A stretch of DNA of 64,000 nucleotides from Apoderus coryli (GCA_911728435.2 OU452200.1:26799715-26863714), one strand, 5' to 3'; shown: positions 46,027-56,344, counted from the first letter of the stretch. Notes: generated by a model from the letters alone, not told the origin. A program made the numbers and translations.

Positions 46027-46444
46027 CCATTCTCTGATTTATATTTTTAAAGTATCCACTCATGACAAAGCATAGGTAACCATACTGCAATTCAGCCACA
46101 GTTGCAGTTACATTATTATATAAATTCGAAAAAAACACGTTAATTGACTGCCAGGATGCATTGCCGTTATTGAATATTATTGTGTATAATTGTATTGGAG
46201 GAACTACAGCTAAAGCTATTACTATGTATAATATCAAATAAATAGAGTCCTCATTGTTTAACTTTGAAATTTCCTTCTCAACTATGCTTATTTTTTTAAG
46301 AATTTTTTGAAGATTGTTTTTTATTTGAAATAGGTTTGCAAATCTTATTACTATAGGTGGTATGGCTAGAAGCAAATGGTTACCAGTGCCAATTAATGTC
46401 GATTGTGTCGCTACTACTTCTCCAGTTTTACCACCTTCAACATA
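46027..46444 (-). CDS. gustatory receptor GrB, exon 2
   Basis: 418 nt, starting after TTTTTAG with YVEGGKTGEVVATQSTLIGT and ending ATG G|GTAAGT (phase 1). Helices LLLAIPPIVIRFANLF and LILYIVIALAVVPPIQLY, then ELQYGYLCFVMSGYFKNINQ. Homologous to GrA exon 2, with two codons deleted. Confidence 0.88.
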
Positions 46445-46716
46445 CTAAAAACAATATTCACAAGTTAGATATTTCATTAAACTGCTAATTTATATTGGAT
46501 CCTCAGAACAAGGGAGAATATTCAATTCTAACAGTTTGAAATTTTTTATTTACTTTAAAACTTGAGATACATAGCAACTTTCTCTAACAAAAAATGGATG
46601 CGTTCATGTATGAAGTATAAAGAACAAAAAAGTATAAAATAATATTCAATGAATTTGTGTTCGTAAATATAATAAATGTATATCTCGTTGTGCTTAAATG
46701 CAGGCCGATATTGTAG

Positions 46717-46790
46717 ATGGGCAACGACTATGGTACTCTGATGAGCTCAGAATAAGAGCGAAACGAATTCGTCAGTATCTGCCGACCCAT
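46717..46790 (+). ncRNA. complete type I hammerhead ribozyme (third family)
   Basis: Core CTGATGA (46738-46744) and GAAA (46760-46763). Stem I GGTACT/AGTATC (46732-46737 with 46774-46779, one G-U), with a distal helix ATGGG/CCCAT (46717-46721 with 46786-46790). Stem II GCTC/GAGC with loop AGAATAA. Stem III ACG/CGT with loop AATT, the whole ACGAATTCGT being palindromic. C17 is at 46773, so cleavage is predicted after it. Every conserved core base is present. It lies in GrB intron 1, antisense to the gene. Confidence 0.85.
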
Positions 46791-47479
46791 GCCTCGGTCT
46801 GGTTCTACTGAATTAGACTGAGGCTCTGCTAAATTAAACAAAATCCCTTGTGTAGGTAACACCAATAATTTTGTCCGCTATGCCACGAAATTATGTTCGC
46901 TTAAAATAATATCGTTAGAGAAAAGTAAATAAACTAATCATTGGAATATTTTTTAACGCTGTAAATACTCAAACTACACATTTTTATGACGTTTGCATAT
47001 TTAATGCTAAATGACAAAATATTTTTTTAAGTACTGATATGTAAATCACGGGGTTTCTGAACAGAATCATGAAGATTCACTAATCCCACGATTTTTTACA
47101 AAATGGAGACTGCCACCACAAAAGAGGGTCCTTTAAATCAATTCCACGATAAAATATGTCTTACAATTTTTCTTCTAAAGTTTTGTAATCATTTATAAGT
47201 TATACAAGAAATCCCTTGCGGGATTTCCCAGTCGTCTTGTGGTAGTCTTACCTATGACAAAAGTCATTGAGGGTTGAAAAAAAAAATCTGAAAGTGTTTC
47301 TATCTATGACAACCTACCGTACCTAAAAATATTGAAAATAAATAGAAACATCTTTGAGTTACCCCGTAGATCACCTCTAGGAGCTTATAGTTTAACTTTC
47401 AAAGAAATCTTGAATTGAAATCTAAAGAAATCAAAAAATTATGCAAAATATTACTTTTTTCTACTTAACAAAATAAAGA

Positions 47480-47710
47480 AATACATTTTTGAATATCTTT
47501 CTATTTTGAAATTCGTTGGTTTAACCAGATCTTAAAATAACGTTAACGTTAATAGTGGTGGATGTTATTTTTTAGAACTACCATATCTCTCTATTTTGAG
47601 ATTCGTTGGCTGCAGTTATTATTCTACCATATCTCTCTAATTTGAAATTCGTTGGTTGCAGTTATGATTCTACCATATCTCTCTATTTTGAAATTCGTTG
47701 GTTTGTCATA
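47480..47710. repeat. minisatellite, about 55-bp unit
   Basis: Direct copies of CTACCATATCTCTCTATTTTGA.ATTCGTTGG.TGCAGTTAT.ATT recur about three times, with a partial copy upstream near 47495. Confidence 0.75.
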
Positions 47711-48574
47711 ATTTGGAAATATTTTTTTCTAACGTTGGTGTCACTTATTTTACTAATAAATTGCTTGACAGTTACCTTTTGTGTGCTTTACCTGTCACAG
47801 TTATATGACATTTGGAATAGTGATATTTATAAAAGGAACGTAGTATATGTGGAGTGAGTCATATTTTTATAGATTAATACTTTTTCAATAGAATTTACGA
47901 ATGGGTACGTAATCCTTTCATACGACTGTGACTAAAAATATACGAAATTGCTTGTCCCATATGTTTTGCTAAGAATATAATCATGAAAATGGGTTTAAAA
48001 AAAATCGACAAATTCCAATATAGTTACAACTCTAGTTTCACGTCATAATTTGGTTTTGGTAATATGTTTTTACTAACACGACAGACAAATTGCTTGGGTC
48101 AAATATTTTATTATTATTTTCTTTGTTTACATTAATAGGCTAAAAGTTTTCGGCATTATTTTCATGTTTAAGATCAATTTCTATCAACATGTTGTATATT
48201 GTAGTGTTATAAAATGCTTATTCCATATAGTTGTAGTAAATTTAGAAGTTTCATTGTGTATTTGAAGTAATATTACGGAAAAAGTGTTAATAACCTAAAG
48301 TGACAGTGTCATGAGAGCCGTCAGATGAATGTGGTCATATGTTTCTCAATAACATAAGTCAGATGGATGGGAAATAGTTGATATCTCCCTCTGCGTCGCA
48401 CCCAAAATGACCTTTTGTAGATGTAATTAAATTAATTAATAAAATACTGTGGCCGCATTAAATCCCCTTGAAACGTACCTGTTGGGATGCAGCAAAAAAC
48501 AAATTTTCTATATAGACAGACCTGCGGCTGCACCTTCGGTACAGCTTTAAGTTAAGTCACATAGATAGCGGTCA

Positions 48575-48682
48575 GTTTTTTGCAGATTTTCGACGACAAA
48601 GACAGCACTATCAGATTTTATAAGGATTTTTTTGCAGATTTCGACGACAAAGACAGCACTATCAGATGTCATAAGGATTAAT
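48575..48682. repeat. direct tandem duplication, about 52 bp
   Basis: TTTTTTGCAGATTTTCGACG, then ACAAAGACAGCACTATCAGA, then T...ATAAGGATT occurs twice in direct succession with a few differences. Confidence 0.8.
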
Positions 48683-48962
48683 AACTATAACTTATATATT
48701 TGTAACAATGACTTTTCAAATTTTCAAATAAAGAACTCATTAAATCCCTCAACTTTTGTACATTTGATATTTTTCGCCTCGTCCTACACTTATGAAAGTA
48801 TCAAATTTTTCATCTATTACCCTGTTGTAAATCCTTATAAATAATAATTGTCTTTCTAACTAATTGTTGATTTGATCAACATATCTTTCAAATGATTATT
48901 ATTAATAAAAATAATATAATTAAGTTTTCATAATTTTTGCTAATTATTTTAAATTTACTTAC

Positions 48963-49229
48963 ATGGAAATAATTATACATCGCCCCAGGAATTATGGTAA
49001 GAATATACAAATTCATTGCAATTAATAGTATTTGAAATAAAATCAAATATTTATTTAACATGATTTTTTTGTTTTCCTCAACTTTAAGAAATGGAGTTAT
49101 GCCACAAAGAACGGACGCACGTAGTATGAGAGTAAAATTATCATAAACAGATTTTTTTGAGACATCCTTAAACAAAAAATTGGCATTTTTATTTTCTGCC
49201 ATAGATACTCGTACCTTACTCACAATCAT
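48963..49229 (-). CDS. gustatory receptor GrB, exon 1
   Basis: The N-terminal exon ends MYNYFH|GTAAGT. It encodes MIVSKVRVSMAENKNANF and TM1 (KYLILFQILLIAMNLYILTI). An upstream in-frame ATG at 49247 would add six residues. Start chosen by alignment to GrA. Confidence 0.8.
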
Positions 49230-49688
49230 GTTGTCTTTTAAATGCATAGATATATTACGTAAGTGTAAGAGAATAAGTAAAAGAAAATATTATCAAACCA
49301 TTAGTGAGGGCGTCATAGACATATCATTTCTATTTGTTTTTTAATATACGATCAGTGTTGGAACCAAATATAGTCTTGCACAGTTCCTGTAAATATTTTG
49401 TGTAAACCAAAGATTGATGCAAATTGTAAAAAACTAGATTTGCCTAATAGTGTCAAACTTTAATTACATATTATTATTATTAGTCTATACAATGGAACGT
49501 CAAAATTTAACGAGTCCAATATAAAAAAAGAAGATAGCAAAATATTTAATAAAATGTATGAATAACAATAATAACAATTACAATTTAAAGCTTCTATATT
49601 TGTTAATACCTTTGTTATTGCCTGGAATACACTATTTAGTGGTTGAATAATTGTTTATCTTCACTAGACTTTATATCATATTTAATTA

Positions 49689-50638
49689 CACCGTGCTAGT
49701 CAAAAGTCCGCGCCCCTTGTATCTTTTGAACGTATATATTTAAAATAATTAAATTTGAGGGTGAAAATAAACGGATGTATGCTTCTCCACTAGTCGCCAC
49801 AGATGACTAAATGGTCATAAATGACAATACAAGGCCACTGTGATTAAAATTTTTAAATGAGACCTTATGGCAAGTGATATCTTATCTCGATTGAAAGGTA
49901 TTGCAAATCCCTCGGAAAATACCTATTCAGCCATACTATTTTTTTGAGTTTAGGCTGATTTTGATGGATAACTTAAATTAAGTTTTAAAATTATGTTTCG
50001 CATTTAAATAATAAGGCCTCTGGTTATTTGTTAAAAAGGTTGACGTTTTTTATTTCTGACATTGACACAATAACACGATTTTTCAAAAGTGTTTATACCT
50101 TGAATATTTACTCAAGTTATTCTTTCACGAGACGGTTAAATATTCAGGGCAAAATGGCTCTTACTGTAGCCGACAAACTAGCAGCTGTCTTAATAATTGG
50201 TGAATGTAGAAACAATTTCCATGCAGCGGGACGTCTTTTTAATGAGATCGCTCTATTTCAAGAACCCATTTGAGGGAGCTTTAAGGAAGTTTGAAGCAAC
50301 CGGTAGTGTTTAAGATGCCACACGTCAGGTCGACCAACAATAAGCTATGAAAACAAAATTGACATCATTGCAAAAATGAGAGTAAGCCCTCTACATTTTC
50401 TACAAATTAATTTTAATTAATCCATCAAAAAAATAGAATGACTGAATAGATTTTTTTTAATACCTTTCAAACCAATTTTGCTCACGGTGGCCCCGTATCG
50501 CATCTATGATTATAACGTCATTTGTTACAACCAGTTGAGAAGCCTACATCCGTTTATATTCACCCTCCACATTTAATTATTTTAATATAACCGTTCCACC
50601 AAAGATACTAGGGGAAAAGGTACTTTTGACTAGCACTG
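49689..50638 (+). mobile_element. internally deleted mariner element
   Basis: TA-flanked inverted ends: left CACCGTGCTAGTCAAAAGT, right ACTTTTGACTAGCACTG, extending with gaps to about 100 bp. From ATG 50154 the transposase N-terminus reads MALTVADKLAAVLIIGECRN, then FHAAGRLFNE, then shifts and stops. The catalytic domain is deleted. Confidence 0.8.
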
Positions 50639-51591
50639 TATAATGAACACATTATAAAATTGGTAACAAATAACAAAATATTTGTTGAAGTAGAAACATA
50701 TATTATCTATATGGCATTATTAACCAAATATTTTATACATGCCAACGCAATAATGCTCATCACGATCTGGTACATGTTTCATACCAATTATTTTTGTACC
50801 ATAGCGTTGTGTCCGCTTGATACGCCTATGATTTTATTAGTAATGTGAAGATACAAAAAATTACAATGCTTTGAAAAATTACTACATAATGTTTATATTA
50901 TTAGCGTTATAAAAGAATATGATTTAACTGATGTTTTTCGTACGTGCTTTTGACATAAATATATTATGGAAACTAGAGAATCAATTTAAAATATATTAAA
51001 TCCAAATTATATGTATGGGATTTATAAGTTTCCTAACAGATTCCTAAATTCTCTGAACAACTGACGTTTCTAATTTGTTTTAAGTATCGTTTCTTTTAGT
51101 TATTATAATTTTAGCATAATTGAAAACTTGCGTAGGTCAGCCTATTGGAAAGATTTGGTTGACTTCTCAGACGAAGTAAAGGAATGACAAAGATAATACA
51201 AATAAAGGTTTCCGTTGTTTTACTAAAGACTATATAAACCGCAACTTTAAAGTAGCTGATTTATATGATCGTTGCCGTTGTACTATTAAATACGTTTGTA
51301 AGATTTACCAATTCTACAATTCAGTTCACATTAATTCCATTAACTGAATCATGTTCCAATTCCACCATCTATGAAAGACTATGGTAAATTCTGGAGAAGT
51401 AGAATTCGGTTAGGTATGAATATTTAGGAATTTCTAAGGTCGTTGAAAAAATACAATCCCAAAAGACGAAGTTACCTGCCTTTTCCCTTCCTTAAGAGAA
51501 ATAATAGAAAATCCCTTAAAAAACGTTAAATAAAATACAAGTGAACATCTTGTGGTCTTTCATGTCTCGTGCTGGTATACGCTCTTCGTAA

Positions 51592-51703
51592 CTGTTGAAA
51601 ATTTGGGTCACACTGCCTGCCGATCAACACTAATGAGTTGTGGATCAACGAAACGGCTCGTCTGGTGAATGCATGGTGGTGTGAACCAAATTTCCAACAT
51701 AAC
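51592..51703 (+). ncRNA. hammerhead ribozyme copy 1, degenerate
   Basis: Core reads CTAATGA (G5 to A), which should abolish activity. Stem II GTTG/CAAC is intact, and GAAAC is kept. Confidence 0.65.
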
Positions 51704-51780
51704 TAAAAGTCTTGTTGCTTTATGTAACAAGCAAGTCACAAATAAAGCCTCCCGTCAGGGAATTCAGGCGCATCTAGTGT

Positions 51781-51890
51781 TGGAAATTTGGATCATACTG
51801 CCTGCCGATCAACACTGATGAGTTGTGAATCAATGAAATGGCCCATCAGGTGAATGCATGGCTGTGTGAATCAAATTTCCAATATAATTA
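51781..51890 (+). ncRNA. hammerhead ribozyme copy 2
   Basis: CTGATGA at 51815 is intact. Stem II GTTG/CAAT keeps pairing through a G-U. GAAAT replaces GAAAC, which weakens the two-base stem III. Confidence 0.65.
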
Positions 51891-52080
51891 AAAATCTTGT
51901 TGCTTTATGTAACAAGCAACTGACAAATAAATCCTCCCGCCAGGGAATTCGGGCGCATCTAGTGTTGGCAATAGTATATAATGGAGTTGTTGCTTCTCGT
52001 CCGGCCATCGTTTGTGAACTGTGTTTCTCCGGGAATATTGCCTGCTCACTCACGTGCCAGTATAAGATCTTCGTATATGT

Positions 52081-52188
52081 TGGAAATTTGGGTCACACTG
52101 CCTGCCGATCACCACTGATGAGTTGTGGATCAACGAAATGGCTCGGCGGGTGAAAGCATGGTAGTGTGAAACAAATTCCTAACATAAC
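52081..52188 (+). ncRNA. hammerhead ribozyme copy 3
   Basis: CTGATGA at 52115 and stem II GTTG/CAAC are intact. GAAAT replaces GAAAC. The expected GTC before the cut has become TCG, so activity is doubtful. Confidence 0.6.
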
Positions 52189-52380
52189 TAAAAGTCTTTT
52201 TACTTTATGTAACAAGCAATTCATAAATAAAGCCTCCCGCCAGGGCATTCGGGCGCATCTAGTGTTGGCAATAGGATTTTTTGGAGTTGTAAGCTTCTTG
52301 TCAGGCCATCGTTTGTGAACTGTGTTTCTCCGGGAATATTGCCTGCTCACTCACGTGCTAGTATAATATCTTCGTAAATG

Positions 52381-52488
52381 TTGGAAATTTGGGTCACACT
52401 GCCTGCCGTTCACCACTGATGAGTTGTTGTGGATCAACGAACCGGCCCGTCTGGTGAATGCATGGTGGTGTGAACCAAATTTCCAACA
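52381..52488 (+). ncRNA. hammerhead ribozyme copy 4, degenerate
   Basis: CTGATGA at 52416 is kept, but stem II has a 3-nt insertion and GAAAC is changed to GAACC. Confidence 0.6.
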
Positions 52489-52809
52489 TAACTAAAAGTC
52501 GTGTTGCTTTATGAAACAAGGGGTTCACAGATAAACATTTATTCCAGAAAGTAATTCAATGACATGCAAGATTTTAAAGTTTTTCTTCTTAAAAGGTGGA
52601 CTATTTTTATTTTGGAAATATAATTTATTTTCTACTATTTTATTTTGAGAAATAAACTATAATATTCAGAGAATAGACAAGAATAAACTTATAATCACTC
52701 ACTTGTTCTTGACCATCATTTATCTTATAATAATATGTAGAACGATTTATAATTACGAAAATTTGCTACAGATTGTTTGGCGATCTAAGTATATACTATT
52801 TCAATTATG

Positions 52810-53101
52810 CTATAAGTAATCATCGTATGTCATCATTTCGCCTGACGAATGTTCCGAATAGTTCTCTATTTCGTCTTCATACTGCGAGAAGTCGATATCG
52901 TGAAATTCTTCTATCATTTCTTGTTCGTTAATTTTCTGCGCTGGTCTTCTTGACGTTCTAATAGTAGTGCTTTCTGCAAATACTTTTTCATCAGGAACAG
53001 ATTTTACAATTGATTCCAGCAATTGCTTTTTATGTAGAAATTTTCGTTTATGCTTCATTTTATGTTTCTTTAAAGCTCGATCAATATCAAATTTTGGTGG
53101 T
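52810..53101 (-). CDS. CCBE1: CCBE1-like protein, terminal exon
   Basis: The exon begins after TTTTTTGCAG with A CCA CCA. This completes the Val codon split with the exon at 55490-55659. It encodes a basic stretch (DIDRALKKHKMKHKRKFLHK) and an acidic tail ending MMTYDDYL, stop. The exact phase match and good splice sites support joining. This C-terminal tail is not one I recognise by itself. The link to CCBE1 (a secreted collagen and calcium-binding EGF protein) rests on the upstream exon. Confidence 0.6.
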
Positions 53102-53284
53102 CTGCAAAAAATTTATTCTATTAGCTTACACATCTATAATTTATAAAAAAATTCATTTAAATTGCATTAGTTTTTTTACTTATCTAAAAAATGCAATTTT
53201 GAAATGCCTTTTTCAAATTTTTCTTAAATACCTATTATATGAAAGTCAATGTGATTGCACTAAATAAAACAACGTCTGCGCCAC

Positions 53285-53430
53285 AAAACAATTATATATA
53301 GGTACGTTCAATTCAAAGAATTGGCTTTTCATTTTCTTGTCAGACATGTTTCGTGACATGACGGTCTCATCAGTGACACTTTATACATAAGTCATCTTTC
53401 TGGACATGTAGAAGGAATGTAAACATTTAG
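53285..53430 (-). mobile_element. Penelope-like terminal fragment with hammerhead core
   Basis: The minus strand reads TGTCA-CTGATGA, then GAAACATGTC-TGACA. Stem I TGTCA/TGACA pairs perfectly, and the palindromic ACATGT stem III is the same as in the 62.2-kb copy. Stem II pairs only weakly (GAC/GTC offset), so activity is uncertain. It lies just outside hammerhead array 2. Confidence 0.6.
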
Positions 53431-53439
53431 ATATTCTAA

Positions 53440-53890
53440 GAATTCGCTTGTTACATAAAGCAACAAGACTTTAAGTTATGTTGGAAATTTGTTTCACACT
53501 ACCATGCTTTCACCAGACGGCCGTTTCGTCGATCCACGGCTCATTAGAGGTGATCGGCAGACAGTGTGACCCAAATTTCCAACATTTACAAAGAGCTTAT
53601 ACTAGCACGAGAATTGATTGAGAGAGAGAGAGAGATGTTTTTGGCGACATCTAGCGTGAACAGGCAATATGCCGGGTGAAACACAGTTCACAAACGATGG
53701 CCTAACAAGAAGTAACAACTCCATTATATCCTATTGCGAACCCTAGATGCGCCCGAATCCCCTAGCAGGGAGGCTTTATTTAAGAATTTCTTGTTACATA
53801 AACCAACAAGACTTTAAGTTATGTTGGAAATTTGTTTCATACTAGGTACCATGCTTTCACCAGACGGTTGTTTCATCGATCCACGACTCA
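53440..53890 (-). repeat. hammerhead tandem-repeat array 2, inverted arm
   Basis: About 1.3 units on the minus strand. The first ribozyme (core 53541-53547) reads CTAATGA. The second is broken at its core by the head-to-head junction at about 53890. Same blocks as the plus-strand arm. Confidence 0.88.
53475..53582 (-). ncRNA. hammerhead ribozyme copy 5 (inverted)
   Basis: GAAAC, the GGCC loop, GTC and the whole extended stem I are retained. A single core change (CTAATGA) should inactivate it. Confidence 0.65.
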
Positions 53891-53967
53891 TGTTCTGTTC
53901 ACTCTAGATGTCGCCAAAAACACCTCTCTCTCAATCAATTCTCGTGCTAGTATGAGCTCTTTGTAAA

Positions 53968-54072
53968 TGTTGGAAATTTGGGTCACACTGCCTGCCGATC
54001 ACCACTGATGAGTCGTGGATCGACGAAACGGCCGTCTGGTGAAAGCATGGTAGTGTGAAACAAATTTCCAAG
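53968..54072 (+). ncRNA. hammerhead ribozyme copy 7, intact
   Basis: Core CTGATGA at 54005-54011, stem II GTCG/CGAC (loop TGGAT), GAAA at 54025-54028, stem III AC/GT with loop GGCC, C17 at 54036. Stem I 5' to 3': TGTTGGAAATTTG, CACACT, TGC and CACCA pair with TGGTG, GCA, AGTGTG and CAAATTTCCAA.A respectively, separated by small internal loops (one outer mismatch in this copy). All core bases are consensus. Confidence 0.9.
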
Positions 54073-54306
54073 ATAACTTAAAGTCTTGTTGCTTTATGTA
54101 ACAAGCAATTCTTAAATAAAGCCTCCCGCCAGGGAATTCGGGTGCATTTAGTGTTGGCAATAGGATTTTTTGGAGTTGTAAGCGTCTTGTCCGGCCATCG
54201 TTTGTGAACTGTGTTTCACCCGGCATATTGCCTGTTCACGCTAGATGTCGCCAAAAACATCTCTCTCTCTCAATCAATTCTCGTGCTAGTATAAGCTCTT
54301 TGTAAA

Positions 54307-54412
54307 TGTTGGAAATTTGGGTCACACTGCCTGCCGATCACCACTGATGAGTCGTGAATCGACGAAACGGTCGTCTGGTGAAAGCATGGTAGTGTGAAAC
54401 AAATTTCCAACA
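54307..54412 (+). ncRNA. hammerhead ribozyme copy 8, intact
   Basis: Core 54344-54350, stem II GTCG/CGAC (loop TGAAT), stem III loop GGTC, predicted cut after 54375. The complete extended stem I includes the perfect outer 13-bp helix TGTTGGAAATTTG/CAAATTTCCAACA. Confidence 0.9.
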
Positions 54413-54657
54413 TAACTTAAAGTCTTCTTGATTTATGTAACAAGCAATTCTTAAATAAAGCCTCCCTGCTAGGGGATTCGGGCGCATCTAGTGTTGGCAA
54501 TAGGATATAATGGAGTTGTTACTTCTTGTCCGGCCATCGTTTGTGAACTGTTTTTCAACCGGCATATTGCCTGTTCACGCTAGATGTCGCCAAAAACATC
54601 TCTCTCTCTCTCTCTCTCTCTCAATCAATTCTCGTGCTAGTATAAGCTCTTTGTAAA

Positions 54658-54763
54658 TGTTGGAAATTTGGGTCACACTGACTGCCGATCACCACTGATG
54701 AGCCGTGGATCGACGAAACGGCCGTCTGGTGAAAGCATGGTAGTGTGAAACAAATTTCCAACA
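54658..54763 (+). ncRNA. hammerhead ribozyme copy 9, near intact
   Basis: Core 54695-54701 is consensus. Stem II GCCG/CGAC has one C-A mismatch. Stem III and the long stem I, including the outer 13-bp helix, are kept. Predicted cut after 54726. Confidence 0.85.
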
Positions 54764-55056
54764 TAACTTAAAGTCTTGTTGCTTTATGTAACAAGCAATT
54801 CTTAAATAAAGTCTCCCTGCTAGAGGATTCGGGCGCATCTAGTGTTGGCAATAGGATATAATGGAGTGGTATCATGGTTGGCGGTAACCGTTACATAAAT
54901 TTCCTGGTACAATCGTAAAAGGTTTTTGTATATTGAGATTTAAGTAATTTTGTGATTAAGTATCTTTGACATGAGTGTTCTAGCTTAAACGAAAATGAGA
55001 ATAATTAAACTAAAACAACATAGTAATTTACAAATATATTTTTAAACAATTACATA

Positions 55057-55197
55057 TCATGCTACCGTATTGAATAGATCATCGGTGTCAAAATTTGCCA
55101 TAATAGTATTTTCCGACAGCATGATCCTTTTCTGGTCGCACTCCTTTAGCAGAAGTGAGTCTCTGGCAAGCGACACAATGTCTTGAAATTCTTCCAT
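55057..55197 (-). other. small open frame of unknown origin, 46 aa
   Basis: MEEFQDIVSLARDSLLLKEC, then a tail ending DTDDLFNTVA, stop. The composition looks protein-like, but there is no acceptor upstream and no family is recognised. Perhaps an element remnant inside the CCBE1-like intron. Confidence 0.2.
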
Positions 55198-55489
55198 TTT
55201 CACACCCAGTTTTATATTATAACATTATTAAAAAATGCAGCGCAAATAATTTGTAACCTTAGGAACCATAGCAAACTAAAATCTTGCGTATACTTAAACT
55301 GAACTTTGGTACCAACTCTAAGAAGTGGGAAAGAGAGTAAGATTTTTTTTGGATTGTTTTATATTATTGAGATAGTGATGTATTAAGAAAGCTTCGAAAC
55401 ATATCTGTTGTGCGTTAAAAATGTATTATATTAGATAGTGGAGACGACGATTGTGTTTTATGTTTAATAATTTAACTGAAAGTACTCAC

Positions 55490-55659
55490 ACTTCACCATT
55501 GGTAAAAACTCTCTTCTGTAGCTCGATAATATCATATCTAACATCAGCAATAACTAGAAGTAGAAAATCAAATGACCCTCTCTCTCCTTTGGGTCCGCGT
55601 TTCCCTCGTTCTCCAGGCTCACCTTTCAGACCAGTTGCTCCAGGTGCCCCAGGTTCTCC
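55490..55659 (-). CDS. CCBE1: CCBE1-like protein, collagen-repeat exon
   Basis: 170-nt exon between TTTCAAG and GT|GTGAGT. It encodes Gly-X-Y repeats ([28 protein letters not shown]), then [20 protein letters not shown] and KRVFTNGE. A collagen stretch running into SFDFLLL..ADIR.DI.ELQ.KVF is what I recall from vertebrate CCBE1, a secreted matrix protein that promotes VEGF-C processing. The role in insects is not established. Upstream EGF exons are not in this window and probably lie beyond 64000. No start is present here. Confidence 0.7.
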
Positions 55660-56344
55660 CTTGAAATAACACAATTATCAGTTAGTAAGAAATATTAATA
55701 CCTATAGGCATAATATTATTGTAACGAAGTTACTTTTATTTTCCGTTTTAAACCTACAATGATACTTTTATTTTCCGTGTTAATTCTACAGTGGTAATTC
55801 TATTTTCCGTTTTAAATTTTCCTTTTCAATATACCTATTTGACGTAATTCCGTCTACCCTATGTTATACCATAGAATAAGTAAGCTATGCTAACCAGAAG
55901 TTTAACTTCGTGTAAATAGCATTGATTTGTATGGGATTTCTTGAAACTCGCGCAGATCTTGTGCGCATCATAGTATTGTTCACAATATCAAACAAGCGGG
56001 CAATAAATTCTGTACTAACAATTAAAATAGTACACAATTTCACATAAGCGGAATATTTTCGAGCAACTTTCGCAATAAAAAAAAATTTGTTTAATTTAAA
56101 AAAAACTTTATTATAATAATATTTATTTCTGTCTCATTCATACTCATGTACATAGATCCGTCGGTAACCAAAAGTACAAAAATAAAAGTATAAAATACGT
56201 ATGACTAATAATAAAAACATAATAATACCTACATATATATCTACAAATAAACAATTTAAACAAAACAGAATGACATTATTGTACAACATTATTTAGATAT
56301 TTTTGCAAATGTGTTGTCAATTAGAATGTTTTTTACTCACCATA

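Larger units (their letters stand above)
51550..52516 (+). repeat. hammerhead tandem-repeat array 1 (older, degenerate)
   Basis: Four consecutive units in one orientation, with ribozyme cores at 51630, 51815, 52115 and 52416. Spacings are 185, 300 and 301 bp. The blocks are the same as in array 2, but the TC-rich segment is missing, giving the shorter period. All four units carry changes in or near the core. It lies downstream of the CCBE1-like gene. Confidence 0.9.
53891..54872 (+). repeat. hammerhead tandem-repeat array 2, direct arm
   Basis: Three near-complete units with ribozyme cut sites predicted at 54036, 54375 and 54726 (periods 339 and 351; the difference is a TC microsatellite length). 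Each unit carries, after the ribozyme, CTTGTTGCTTTATGTAACAAG, AATAAAG, CTCC..GC.AGGG.ATTCGGG, GTGTTGGCAATAGGAT, CATCGTTTGTGAACTGT and a (TC)n tract. No open frame. It lies inside the intron of the CCBE1-like gene. Layout matches retrozymes. Confidence 0.92.

Noticed and set aside
50761..50790. ACATGTTTCATACC read as a possible hammerhead GAAACATGT
   Set aside because: No CTGANGA and no stem II within reach. The match is coincidental.
51854..52350. Open frames of 60-99 codons in the hammerhead arrays
   Set aside because: Frames differ between units, run through ribozyme stems and show no shared protein. The repeat is non-coding.
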